Positions 1 through 8,509 of a DNA stretch of 64,000 nucleotides are shown one piece after another. The DNA lies in NCBI GenBank assembly GCA_963831645.1, contig CAWHQZ010000014.1, positions 131,846 to 195,845 on the forward strand. Reading direction: 5' to 3'. The notes below the pieces were generated by a model. It worked only from the letters and a program-made list of their open reading frames with translations, did no database searches and was not told the origin of the DNA. Made by a program: the position numbers and the translations under genes. How positions within the stretch are numbered: position 1 is the stretch's first letter; every line of letters starts with the position of its first letter. This DNA is from CAWHQZ01 sp963831645. GTDB taxonomy: Bacteria > Pseudomonadota > Alphaproteobacteria > Rhizobiales > Aestuariivirgaceae.

Positions 1-592
1 CCGCAACAGCATGGTCATCGGGCTCAGCGTCGGGGCGATCTCGGCGATCGTCGGCACCATGGCGGCAATCGGGCTCGTGGCGCTTGCCGCCGCGGCGCGC
101 CTCGCTCACCATGGCGTGTCCTGACCCTGCCGGTGATGCTGCCGCCTCTGGTGCTCGCCGTGGCGCTCCTGTCCTTCTTCGTCAGCCTCGGCCTCAAGCT
201 CGGCCTGCTCACCGTCATCATCAGCCACGTGCTGTTCACCCAGCCCTTCGTCATCCTGATCGTCCATGCGCGCATGGCCAATTTCGACTTTCGCATCGTC
301 GAAAGCGCGCGCGATCTGGGCGCGAGCCCGCTCGACCGCCTTTCTCACAGTGACCCTGCCGATCATCCGGCCGATCGTCATCGGCGCGGCGCTGATCGCC
401 ATGGCGTTGTCGATCGACGATTTCGTCATCACCTTCTTCACCATCGGCAGCGGCAACACGCTGCCGACGCTCGTCTGGGGAATGATCCGCACCGGCCTGA
501 CGCCCGCCGTCAACGCCATCGGCACGCTGATCCTGCTGCTCACCATCGGCTCGAGCATGATCGCGCTGCGGCTGACACGCTATCGCGGCTGA
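1..592 (+). CDS. PotC-like ABC transporter permease, 5' partial, frameshifted
   Basis: Inner-membrane permease of a spermidine/putrescine-type ABC importer; the beginning lies outside the window. Three hydrophobic stretches read in different frames: about nt 11-115, 120-340 and 340-592. The cytoplasmic EAA loop that contacts the ATPase is split by a shift near nt 340: ARDLGASPLDR in one frame continues as TVTLPIIRPIVIGA in another, followed by SIDDFVITFFT, typical of PotC. It ends TGA at 590-592, 16 bases before the dehydrogenase gene, so the two probably share an operon. The substrate cannot be read from a permease; neighbouring amine-oxidising genes suggest an amine (inference). The frameshifts look like base-call errors because all family motifs survive. 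Confidence 0.8.
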
Positions 593-608
593 AACGGGAG
601 GATAACGC

Positions 609-1423
609 ATGGATCGGCTGGCGGGAAAGGTGGCGCTGATCACCGGCGGCGCCTCGGGCATCGGCAGGGCGGGCTGCGAGCGGATGGCTCAGGAAGGCGC
701 CGCGGTGGTCGTGGCCGACCTCGATGCCGACGGCGCGTGCCGTCCGTCGCCAAGGCGATCGAGGCAGGCGGGCACGCCGCACTCGCCGTGCCACGTCGAC
801 GTGCGCGACGGCGCCTCGGTGCAGGGCAATGGTCGCGGCCTCCATCGCCGCGCTTCGGCCGGATCGACGTGCTCTTCCACAACGCCGTCTCGGTGCCGCT
901 GGTCAACAATCGCGACCGCCGCATCACCGAATTGCCGGAGGAGACCTGGCACGCAGATCGTCGATCTGGTGCTCAACGGCACCTTCCTCACCGCCAAATA
1001 CGTCGCGCAGCACATGCTGACGCGGCGGAGCGGGCTCGATCATCCTCACCGCCACCGTCGATGCGCTGATCGGCACAGGCCGGGCATCGACGCCTATACC
1101 GCCGCCAAGGGCGGCGTCGTGGCGCTGACGCGCTCCATGGCGGCCGGCCTCTCGCCCGAAGGCGTGCGCGTCAATGCGATCTGCCCGGGCTTCGTCGCGA
1201 CGCCGCACCAGAGCGGTGTTCATGGACGATCCGGTCCGAGCGGGAGACGATCGAGCGCATGCACCTCATGGGCATCATGGAGCCCTGAGGACATCGCCGC
1301 CTTCGCGGTCTTTCTCGCGTCCGACGAGGCACGCCGCATCACCGGCGGCATCCACACCGCCGATTCCGGCTACACGGCCTTCAAGAGCCACGATCGATCT
1401 CGACAGCCGTCTTCCGCAGGTAG
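609..1423 (+). CDS. SDR-family NAD(P)-dependent oxidoreductase, frameshifted
   Basis: Short-chain dehydrogenase/reductase. GGGAGG lies upstream of the ATG at 609. The N-terminal Rossmann motif TGGASGIGRA is near residues 13-22, and the catalytic YxxxK appears as YTAAKG around nt 1094-1111, followed by VNAICPGFVATP. At least seven single-base shifts occur (about nt 740, 790, 826, 850, 952, 1034, 1080, 1210), mostly one extra G or C; correcting them gives one continuous SDR of about 260 residues. The end is uncertain: I take TAG at 1421-1423, since the next ATG is at 1436. It sits between the permease and the TMADH-like flavoprotein. Substrate unknown. Confidence 0.8.
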
Positions 1424-1435
1424 GCGGATGCATTC

Positions 1436-3636
1436 ATGCCGCGCGATCCCCGCCACGACCCGCTCTTCGAGCCGATCGCCATCGGCCCGAAGATTTTGAA
1501 GAACCGCTTCTTCCAGGTGCCGCAATGCACCGGCGCCGGCATCGAGCGGCCGGGCGCCAATGCCACGCACCGGGAGGTGAAGGCGGAAGGCGGCTGGGCG
1601 GCGCTCTGCACCGAAGCGTGCATGATCCACCCCGAGATCGGATCAGCCGGTCGCCATCGTCGCCAGCCTGTGCGACGAGGGCGACGTCATCAACCACCGG
1701 CACATGACCGACGCCGTCCACCAATGGGGTGCGCTCGCCGGCGTCGAGCTCTGCCACGCCGGCGGCCTCTCGAACAATCTCGGCAGCCGCTATGTTTCTC
1801 CTGCCGCCCACCAGTTCGCCACGCCCTGGATCCCGCAGGTCTACACCTACGAGGCGGAGGACTGCCGATCTCGCCCGCATCGTCACCATGTTCGGGGAAG
1901 CCGCGCGGCGCGCCATCGATGCCGGCTTCGACATCCTCTACGTTCACGGCACCCACGGCGCCCTGCCGGTGCAGTTGCTGTCGCGCCATCTCAACCGGCG
2001 CAGCGGCCGCTACGGCGGCGACTTCGCCGGTCGTGCCCGGCTGTGGGTGGAGATCCTGGAAGCGGTGCGCGCCGCGGCCGACGGCCAGTGCGCGGTCGCC
2101 ACCCGCTTCTCGATCGATCAGCTCTCGGGCTCCGCGCGGCGTCGAGGCGGTCGACGACGGCCTGCGCTTCGTCGAGCACGTCACCCGGCTCGGGCTCGTC
2201 GATCTCTGGGATGTCAACATCAGCAGCCTCGAGGAATGGGGCGAGGATGCGGGACCCTCGCGCTTCTACAGGTCCAACCACCAGGCGCCGTGGACGAGCG
2301 AGGTCAGGAAGCATCGCGCAAGGTCCCGGTCGTCGGCGTCGGCCGCTTCACCGATCCGGACGAGATGGTCCGCGTTCTCGCGCTCCGGCCAACTGGACAT
2401 CATCGGCTGCGCGCGGCCCTCGATCGCCGATCCGTGGCTGCCGCGCAAGGTCGACGAGGGCCGCAGCCGACGACATCGTCGAATGCATCGGCTGCAACCA
2501 GTGCATCGCCCGCTTCGAATACGGCGTGCCGATCGTCTGCACGCAGAACCCGACGGCGCTCGAGGAGTATCGCCGCGGCTGGCATCCCGAACGCTTTGCG
2601 CCGCGCAGCCACGCGACGAGCTGATCGCCGTCGTCGGCGCCGGTCCGGCCGGGCTCGAATGCGCGCGCGTGCTGGGCCGGCGCGGCTACCGGGTGCACCT
2701 GATCGAGGCGGAGACGGCGGTTGGGCGGCCATCTGCGCCACGTCGCCGCGCTGCCGGGACTGGCCGAGTGGTTTCGCGTCGTGAGCTATCGCGAGAGCGC
2801 AGCTCCGCCGCATGGGCAACGTCGAGGTCATGCTGGGAACGGGCGCGGCGACGGCGGAAGATCTGCTGGACTACGGCTGCGGCGAAGATCGTGCTGGCGA
2901 CCGGCGCCGGCTGGAACGGCGACGGCCGGGGGCCCGCCGGTCCCGATCCCATTCCGGGCATCGACGCGGCCTTGCCGGGATTCGTCACGCCGGAGCAGCT
3001 CTTCGCCGGCAAGGCGGTCGGCGAAGCGTGGCGGTCCTCGACAGCGACGGCTACTTCATGGCCGTGAGCCTCGCCGAATTGCTGGCCGACCGCGGCAAGC
3101 GGGTGACCCTCATCACGCTCTTCGACCGCGTCGCCCCCTATACGGATTTCACGCTCGAGGGTCCGAACCTGCGCCGCATGCTGCGCGAGAAGGGCATCGC
3201 CTGCCGGGTGGCGAAGTGGATCGAGAGTGCGCAGGCCGGCGCAACCGTGGCGCTGCGGCTCTACGACGTTTATCGCGACGGGTTCCGGCGCACCGACGAG
3301 CCGAAGTCCGGCGAGCCGCCGCGCCGCGCCGGCTGCGAAACGGAGGACTTTCGCTGCGACACGCGTCGTGCTGTGCACCGGCCGCCATTCCAATACCGGT
3401 CTCTAGCGCGATCTCGCCGCCCGGCGGTCCGATTGGGCCGGCAAGGGCCTCCTGGGCGTCTACCGGGCCGGCGACTGCCTGGCGCCCGCGCTACATCGCC
3501 GATGCGGTATTCGACGGCCATCGCATGGGGCGCGAGATCGACAGCCCCGATCCAGCAGCGCCCGCGCGCCATCATCCGCGAGCGCCGCATCTGGGGTGGC
3601 GAGGCCTGGCCAAAACTCGGTGACCCCGTGCTGTGA
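1436..3636 (+). CDS. Trimethylamine dehydrogenase-family flavoprotein (FMN, 4Fe-4S), frameshifted
   Basis: Aligns from memory along its length with trimethylamine/dimethylamine/histamine dehydrogenases: an N-terminal old-yellow-enzyme barrel, a 4Fe-4S centre and a C-terminal ADP-binding disulfide-reductase-like half. VPQCTGAG holds Cys31, equivalent to the cysteine that covalently binds FMN in TMADH. The cluster motif CIGCNQC plus a fourth Cys (VCTQN) lies at nt 2484-2541. The active-site pocket differs: the residue matching TMADH Tyr60 is Ala (CTEACMIHPE), Trp264 is kept (EEWGEDAG) and Trp355 is Phe (CIARFEYG), so trimethylamine is doubtful. In the family electrons go to ETF. About 15 frameshifts occur (for example near 1640, 1862, 2133, 2310, 2463, 2612, 2725, 2878, 3030, 3355), yet all motifs remain. 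TGA at 3634-3636. Confidence 0.85.
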
Positions 3637-3734
3637 CTATAATAATGAATTTGCGCGTGGCGCGGGCCTCCACGAAACCGTCGATCGTCGGCGATGCGAG
3701 GGGATGACGGCTGTGTCTCTCTCGCCCACACCGC

Positions 3735-3762
3735 GTCATCCCCCGCGAAAGCGGGGGATCCA
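3735..3762 (+). repeat. Interspersed GTCAT hairpin repeat, copy 1
   Basis: Perfect 9-bp stem, ATCCCCCGC at 3738-3746 and GCGGGGGAT at 3751-3759, around a GAAA tetraloop, preceded by GTC and followed by CCA. Other copies with different but still complementary stems lie at 8412, 14544, 14838, 16669 and 22756. Confidence 0.7.
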
Positions 3763-3775
3763 ATCATGAGCCTCA

Positions 3776-3840
3776 TTCCCGTCATCGCCGTCCCCGGGCT
3801 CTTCGACCCCGGAGACCAGACCCGGCGATCCTCTTCGGCA
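3776..3840 (+). repeat. Second interspersed repeat (TCATCGCCGTCC type), copy 1
   Basis: TCATCGCCGTCC, then a G/C hairpin around TTCGACCC and CCGGCGATCCT. Nearly the same sequence is at 8352-8403. In both places it adjoins a GTCAT hairpin repeat, so the two families occur together. Confidence 0.5.
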
Positions 3841-3900
3841 CTCGCACATGCATCTCGAACCGGCTGATGATATCGTAGAGCCACGCTTGGAGCTTTCCGC

Positions 3901-4110
3901 ATGGCGGACATTCTCATTCGCAAGGTCGACCACCCGACCAAGGAGCTGCTGCGGAGACGTGGGATGACACGCAACCCTTCGGATCCTGGCTGGTGTCGAT
4001 CTCCCGCCCGGGCGTCGAGCTCGAGGACATTCTCGACCTGCTGCGCCGGGCTCCCGTCCGGCCTCCCGCGACGGATAGCCGGCCGGATCCTGGTGCGATC
4101 GGCGGGGTGC
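3901..4110 (+). pseudogene. FitA/VapB-like antitoxin remnant with internal deletion
   Basis: Begins MADILIRKVD, like the intact antitoxin at 5688. After 20 codons it has lost about 79 bases (positions 3962/3963 correspond to 5750/5829 of the other copy). Because 79 is not a multiple of three, the rest, which would read SWLVSISRPGVELED, is out of frame. About 75 bases upstream also match the region before 5688, so this is a duplicated locus, not chance. Its toxin partner is absent. Confidence 0.7.
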
Positions 4111-4210
4111 GCCAAGTAACGATCGTCGCGGACTTCTGGTGCCCTCGCAATCGGATATTGTACAAGGACTCGTGTACGGTGCCGTCTGTAGCCGGGACGA
4201 GGATCTGACA

Positions 4211-4400
4211 ATGCAAGCTCGCAAACGATCCACCAAACCGCGACGCCCTGCCCAAGCTGTGGAGTTTCGGTTCAAGATCGAGGCCTATACGCCCGAAACC
4301 ATGCCGATGGTCCGGCTCGGGGAATACATCCGCGAGCTTTCTCAGGTGCTCGGCGAACTGACATCCGTGCATTTCCCGCGCGTGGAAAGCGGCAGTACCG
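4211..4400 (+). pseudogene. Truncated conserved hypothetical (probable antitoxin-type partner)
   Basis: ATG at 4211 gives a basic N-terminus and then FKIEAYTPETMPMVRLGEYI, which resembles a small conserved protein I associate with PIN-domain toxins in this group (recollection, not checked). Homology stops near nt 4395, where the sequence joins a PIN toxin lacking its own start. I infer that a deletion removed the end of this gene and the beginning of the next. No catalytic motif is visible. Confidence 0.5.
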
Positions 4401-4424
4401 GCTGGCCCCCGCGGCGCCCGGGTC

Positions 4425-4756
4425 GAAAATCCGAAGGAGCGTATCGAATTTCTTGTGCAAGCACTCGACAAGGCCAGGACCAGGATCGTTGTCCCCACCC
4501 CGGCATTGAGCGAAGTTTTGGTTAGGGCTGGCGCCGAGGCATCACAGCAAATCATCGAGCAGCTGCAAAAATATTCGGTCTTCCGCATCGAGCCCTTTGA
4601 CGCGCGGGCGGCCATTGAGGTTGCGGCATTGGGTCGTGCAGCGCTTGACACCGGGAAGATTAAGGGTCCTTCAGCGGCAACTTGGGCGAAGGTCAAATAT
4701 GACCGTCAGATCATCGCCATAGCGAAAGTGTGCGGGGCGACGGCCATATATTCCGA
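4425..4756 (+). pseudogene. PIN-domain toxin remnant, both ends missing
   Basis: The frame reading ENPKERIEFLVQALDKAR then VPTPALSEVLVRAG is the middle of a PIN-domain ribonuclease; it continues to YDRQIIAIAKVCGATAIYSD, the last conserved acidic strand. The N-terminal strand with the first catalytic Asp is gone, replaced by the end of the 4211 remnant, and the C-terminus runs into the antisense strand of the NYN gene. Not expected to be active. Confidence 0.65.
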
Positions 4757-5434
4757 CTACCAGCTCGCCGGTCTCGTTATGTTGGTTCCGGGGATAGTCG
4801 GCGGAAACTGCGACCGAGCAAGATGGGAATTGTGTATGTACCGGGTGAACGTTGCAGCCTTGACCAGCGTTGGATGTGCAGCCACCCACTTGCCCTTAAC
4901 TTTGCCCTGTATGACAGGGGAAAGTAACCCGACTGGCTTTCCGACTTCCTTCACAACGATGTTGATTGGTTCCAGTAGATCCGTGTCGTTGGTCAGAACT
5001 ACAGCGGCGTCAAATGCCCCGGTAAACGCGTCACGAACCAAGTGGGACGCCAGTGCGACATCGCTACCCTTCTCTTCAGCCTTTTCCACCAGAACCAGGT
5101 CAGGAAGTGCGGCTGGCCACGCGTAGGTGATCGGTTTGGCCTGCAGGGGTCTTGCAAGCGCGGCCCAGCGCTGAGAATACCGGAACGTTCCGAAAAACGA
5201 TCGGATCTGGGGGACGGTACCGAGCGCATCCAGGTAAATCTGTTGGCGGGCGGGTGCGTCGCGATCGAGTTTCCCGGACACTCTTGTCGTGTAATATTTC
5301 ACGCCTTGCACCACGTAGGGGGCCTGCAGAACGACCTGCGCCAGGCTCATGAGATTGAGCCACTTGAAGTGAGGGTAGTGTTTCAGGCGTCTGTTGTAGA
5401 GGTTCAAGCCGTCTACATAGACCGTGGTTCGCAT
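4757..5434 (-). CDS. NYN (LabA/DUF88) domain protein
   Basis: Complete 225-residue protein of the LabA/DUF88 NYN family, PIN-like nuclease folds proposed to act on RNA. The first acidic strand is VYVDGLNLYN near residues 5-14, and the conserved TNDTDLLEPI motif supplies the second acidic cluster. The C-terminus has the usual FPPT then ITRPASW ending. ATG at 5434 is preceded by GGGAGGGG. Upstream lie a strong hairpin (5454-5489) and a palindrome (5492-5509), suggesting regulation by the leader. It sits intact and inverted between two decayed TA loci. Cellular target unknown. Confidence 0.85.
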   Translation of the reverse strand: MRTTVYVDGLNLYNRRLKHYPHFKWLNLMSLAQVVLQAPYVVQGVKYYTTRVSGKLDRDAPARQQIYLDALGTVPQIRSFFGTFRYSQRWAALARPLQAKPITYAWPAALPDLVLVEKAEEKGSDVALASHLVRDAFTGAFDAAVVLTNDTDLLEPINIVVKEVGKPVGLLSPVIQGKVKGKWVAAHPTLVKAATFTRYIHNSHLARSQFPPTIPGTNITRPASW

Positions 5435-5453
5435 CGTGCCGCCCCTCCCAAAG

Positions 5454-5489
5454 CAAAGGCCGCTTGGGATTTCTCCCGCGCGGCCTTTG
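5454..5489 (-). promoter_or_regulatory. Leader hairpin of the NYN gene
   Basis: Perfect 10-bp arms CAAAGGCCGC and GCGGCCTTTG, with an inner GGGA/TCCC pairing, 19 bases before the NYN start codon and just before its ribosome-binding site. No T-run follows on the minus strand, so it looks more like an attenuator or protein-binding RNA hairpin than a simple terminator. Confidence 0.55.
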
Positions 5490-5491
5490 AG

Positions 5492-5509
5492 CCTGCAGCA
5501 CGCTGCAGG
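5492..5509. promoter_or_regulatory. Palindrome upstream of the NYN gene
   Basis: CCTGCAGC and GCTGCAGG, perfect 8-bp arms with a 2-base spacer, directly beyond the leader hairpin. It could be an operator or a second RNA hairpin. Confidence 0.45.
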
Positions 5510-5651
5510 TGGGTTCTGCCACTACCTAGTTTGATGCTACCCCAATTGCAAGAGTCCTTAAATGGGCAGGTTAACCCATTCTGCCGCAATCGCCAGGCCC
5601 GGACCCGGCGAGCCTCTTCGATACGCGCACAAGCTCTCAAACTGCCTGATG

Positions 5652-5663
5652 ATATCGTGATAT
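5652..5663. promoter_or_regulatory. Short palindrome before the FitA-like antitoxin
   Basis: ATATC-GT-GATAT, 25 bases before the ATG at 5688 in the only AT-rich stretch of the leader. A possible autoregulatory operator; the 3901 copy keeps only the left half. Confidence 0.3.
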
Positions 5664-5687
5664 TTACGTAATGCTCGGAGCTTTTGC

Positions 5688-5945
5688 ATGGCCGACATTC
5701 TCATTCGCAAGGTAGACGAGGCGACCAAGGAACTGCTGCGGAAACGTGCCCGGCGGCGTGGCAAGAGCCTGGAAGCGGATCTGCGCGACACCCTCGAGCT
5801 GCTTGCTCGTGAGGATGCGGAAACGCCCGACGACACGCAGCCCTTCGGATCCTGGCTGGTCTCGATCTCCCGCCCGGGCGTCGAGCTCGAGGACGTCCTC
5901 GACCTGCTGCACCGGGCTCCCGTCCGGCCTGCCCCGATAGAGTAG
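5688..5945 (+). CDS. FitA/VapB-like antitoxin
   Basis: 85 residues, start MADILIRKVD, with a ribbon-helix-helix type N-terminus (about residues 1-40, including KSLEADLRDTLELLA) and an acidic C-terminal toxin-binding tail ending RPGVELEDVLDLL. In FitAB/VapBC modules this protein represses its own promoter and neutralises a PIN ribonuclease. The stop TAG (5943-5945) abuts the start of a PIN-domain gene that is broken. A second, deleted copy of the same locus lies at 3901. Confidence 0.75.
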   Translation: MADILIRKVDEATKELLRKRARRRGKSLEADLRDTLELLAREDAETPDDTQPFGSWLVSISRPGVELEDVLDLLHRAPVRPAPIE

Positions 5946-5946
5946 C

Positions 5947-6203
5947 CAGCCTGATCCTTCTCGACACCAACGTGCTTTCCGAGCGCTGCGGCCACGGCCC
6001 TTCGCCGTTGTGGTCAAATGGCTCAACGTTCACTTCGATACGTGCGCAATTCTCCAGCGTGACGATCTTCGAGCTTGCCGAGGGCATGACGCAGCTGGCG
6101 CCCGGCAGGCGGCGCGAGGCGCTGGAAACCGCAATCTCGCGCATGGTGCGAAGGTTCGGCCCGCACGTCTATGCCTTCGACCGGCCCGCCGCCTATGCTT
6201 GGC
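5947..6203 (+). pseudogene. PIN-domain toxin (FitB-like), frameshifted and truncated
   Basis: Partner of the 5688 antitoxin. ILLDTNVLSE, the first catalytic Asp strand, is read from about nt 5956; KWLN follows in another frame, then SVTIFELAEGMTQLAPG and AISRMVRRFG in a third. No ATG or GTG is present in the right frame near the antitoxin stop. The sequence stops matching at about 6203, where a mazF fragment begins on the other strand, so the last acidic strands are lost. Confidence 0.65.
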
Positions 6204-6440
6204 CTGGTTCAGCAGTACGACCGTGGGTACGCGCACGCCACCCTCCGGCGGCGTCAGCAGCACCTCGGTCGGATAGAGCGGCTGCTCGAACTGCGAAGTG
6301 AGCGTGGCGACGATGGTGCTCGGGCTGGGGCGATTGGCGGTGTCGTTTTGCAGGTGAGGGCAGGGCGGGTTTTACGGAACTCGGCGCCGACAGTCGGGTC
6401 GAACGCGACGAAGCTCCAGACCACCTTGTCCGTGGCGCGA
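6204..6440 (-). pseudogene. MazF/PemK-type toxin remnant
   Basis: On the minus strand VVWSFVAFDPTVGAE and FRKTRPA match the N-terminal core of MazF/PemK mRNA interferases. After a frameshift near 6355 the reading continues as ANRPSPSTIVATLTSQFEQP and LLTPPEGGVRVPTVVLLNQ. Both start and end are missing, and no MazE partner is adjacent. It abuts the broken PIN toxin, a junction between two decayed modules. Confidence 0.65.
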
Positions 6441-6507
6441 TGGCTCCAACGCGCGGCCGGTATTGCTGTAAGCTGCTACACGCCCGTCAACCCGAGAAGC
6501 CCGCCCC

Positions 6508-6832
6508 ATGTACCGCCTGCACGCCTTCTGCCAGTCTGGCAACTGCTACAAGGTCGCCTTCTTCCTCCGCGCCATCGGGCAGCCGTGCGAGATGGTGCTC
6601 GTCGACTATCTGAGCGGCGGGACGTGCGATGCGGCCTGGCGCGAGACCACCAACGAGATGGGCGAGGCGCCGGTGCTCGAGGACGGCCGGCGCCGCCTGA
6701 CGCAATCGGGCGCCATCCTCACCTATCTCGCCGGCCGGCATGGCCGCTTCGGCGGCTCGGACGAGTACGAGAAGGTGGAGATCCTGCGCTGGCTGCTGTT
6801 CGACAACCACAAGTTCACCAGCTACTTCGCGA
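6508..6832 (+). pseudogene. Glutathione S-transferase, N-terminal domain only
   Basis: MYRLHAFCQSGNCYK opens a thioredoxin-fold GST N-terminal domain; the glutathione-binding region QSGAILTYLAGRHGRF is clear, and YEKVEILRWLLFDNHKFTSY begins the linker to the helical domain. Similarity stops near nt 6832, and the expected C-terminal domain of about 110 residues is absent. The open frame continues only as antisense to the ATPase gene. Probably non-functional. Confidence 0.7.
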
Positions 6833-6954
6833 GCTGTCGTGGGCGTCCACGAAACCATCGAATCCTTTCTACAAGCTCTTGGCGCGGGGAGAATTTTCTC
6901 ACAAGTGCTTGCGCAAGGGTGACGAAAAAGGAGGTGCGTCTGCCGCCAGCCCGG

Positions 6955-8145
6955 CTACTGCCTCCATTCGTCGCCCGGCATGATTCGGCGCATGAACTCG
7001 TCAAACAGCGGCACGGTGAACGCCGTATCGCCGTGACTCGGACTTCAGACCATGCCCTTGGCGATCAGTTGACTCCGCGTGGGACCGAGCGACGTTACCT
7101 CGCGGTTCAGTTGCTCGGCGATGTCGCCGGAGCGATGCGGACCCGCTCCGAGCTCCGCCATGGCGCGGAGGTATTTCTTTTCCAAGGGCGTCAGGCGATC
7201 GAAGCGAACCCGGAAGAAGCTTTCATCCAGCGCCGCAACGGCCGTCTCGGACGCGAGTTCGACTTCCTTGACCGTGATCGGAGATGATTCGGCGGCATCC
7301 CAGGCGTGTTTGCCCCATTCCTGGAGAAAGTATGGGTAGCCATGCGTCTCCTCGACAATTCGCTCCAGTCCGTCTTCGGTCACGTGCACGCCCTGATCGC
7401 TCGCCGGCTTGGCGATGGCGATGCGCGCCGCCTCCGGCTCGAGTGGGCCGACTTGCGGAAAGTCGAACAGGCGTTCGGCGTAAGACTTGGCTCGGCCCAT
7501 TCTCCCGGGGAGTTGCGGCAAGCCGGCGCCTACCAGCACGACAGGCAAGCTGCGCTGCGCGGTGCGATGCAGGGCGGTGATGAGCGCGGCAAGCTGGTCT
7601 TCCTCGACGTATTGCAGCTCATCGATGAACATGGCGAGTGCGGCGCCGGCTGCCTTCGCTGCTGCGCCCGCCGCCTCGAGCAACGCCTGCAGGTCGTGCT
7701 CGAGATCGCCGTTGTCCGCAAGTCCCGGCTCCGGCTCGAAATCGATCCCCACCTCTATGTCCTGGTACTTCACCTTGAGCGCCTTGGCGAAACCGGCCAG
7801 GGCGCGCAAGGCGCGCCGGGCAAGCTCCCTTGCCTTGGCGGTCCGCGACAGCCTCAGGAGCGCTTGTCGCAGCTGGGGGGCCAGAATCGCCGGCAGGGAC
7901 CGGCTTTCGGGAGCCTCCACTCTTATCGTGTGAATGCCGGCAGCTTCCGCATCATCGCGCATGCGGTCGAGCAGGACCGTCTTGCCTACGCCGCGCAGGC
8001 CGATCATGATTATGCTCTTGGCGGGGCGGCCGGCCCTGACCCGTGCAAGTGTAATCCGTATCGTCTCCCGCAATTCACCACGGCCCGCCAATTCGGGCGG
8101 AGGAGTGCCGGCGCCGGGCGCATAGGGGTTTCTGACCGGGTCCAT
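6955..8145 (-). CDS. AAA ATPase with in-frame stop 30 codons before the end
   Basis: P-loop ATPase with Walker A GLRGVGKT (about residues 48-55) and Walker B MFIDELQYV, the STAND/Orc-like layout of stand-alone bacterial ATPases. The frame meets TGA at 7045-7047, but the same frame continues as SPSHGDTAFTVPLFDEFMRR to a TAG at 6955-6957, the C-terminus I expect for this family. A single TGG-to-TGA change would explain it; no frameshift is needed. Without read-through the product is 366 residues. The ATG at 8145 is followed upstream by a 14-bp palindrome. Function unknown. Confidence 0.75.
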
Positions 8146-8149
8146 TTGC

Positions 8150-8163
8150 TTGGTTATAACTAA
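8150..8163. promoter_or_regulatory. Palindrome upstream of the AAA ATPase
   Basis: TTGGTTATAACTAA, a 14-bp near-perfect palindrome (one mismatched pair), 4 bases before the ATPase start codon. TTGACA on the minus strand about 45 bases upstream could be a -35 box. Possible operator; weak evidence. Confidence 0.3.
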
Positions 8164-8351
8164 TTTTGGAGATTTACAACAGAGCTATAAACTAAGTAAA
8201 ACCTGTCAAACCAGCAGTGCGCGATTCGTGAGCGATTGGCGTGTCGAGCCGGTATCAACTCCCGAAACGGCAATGACATGTGTTTTCGGGCAAACCGACG
8301 AAAGCCTGAACTCTTCCGGTAAGACCGGCAAGCAGCCGCACAATCTCAATT
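8164..8351. other. Intergenic sequence without a recognisable gene
   Basis: AT-richer leader of the ATPase followed by sequence matching no family I know. An open frame crosses it on the plus strand but has no motif and runs into the repeats at 8352-8480. Confidence 0.5.
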
Positions 8352-8403
8352 CCGTCATCGCCGTCCACGGGCTTCGACCCGGGGATCAGAATCCGGCGAT
8401 CCT
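8352..8403 (+). repeat. Second interspersed repeat (TCATCGCCGTCC type), copy 2
   Basis: Matches 3776-3840 over most of its length, including TCATCGCCGTCC, TTCGACCC and CCGGCGATCCT. Confidence 0.5.
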
Positions 8404-8411
8404 CACCACCC

Positions 8412-8480
8412 GTCATTCTGGCGCAAGCCAGAATCCCGCTTGGACCATCGAAAAAGGAAGGCGCTTGGGTATACCCGCCC
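8412..8480 (+). repeat. Interspersed GTCAT hairpin repeat, copy 2
   Basis: Perfect 8-bp stem ATTCTGGC/GCCAGAAT (8415-8422, 8427-8434) with a GCAA loop, then CCCGCTTGG, a spacer with GAAAAAGGAAGG and CGCTTGGGTAT. The spacer resembles the one in the 22756-22854 copy. Confidence 0.65.
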
Positions 8481-8509
8481 ACAAGCGGCTCTGGATCTAG
8501 ACCCGTCGA

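Noticed and set aside
6833..7287. Continuation of the glutathione S-transferase frame
   Set aside because: Beyond about 6832 the frame has no GST sequence and is antisense to the ATPase gene.
8150..8500. 116-codon plus-strand frame
   Set aside because: Composed of ATPase leader and interspersed repeats; no ribosome-binding site or motif.
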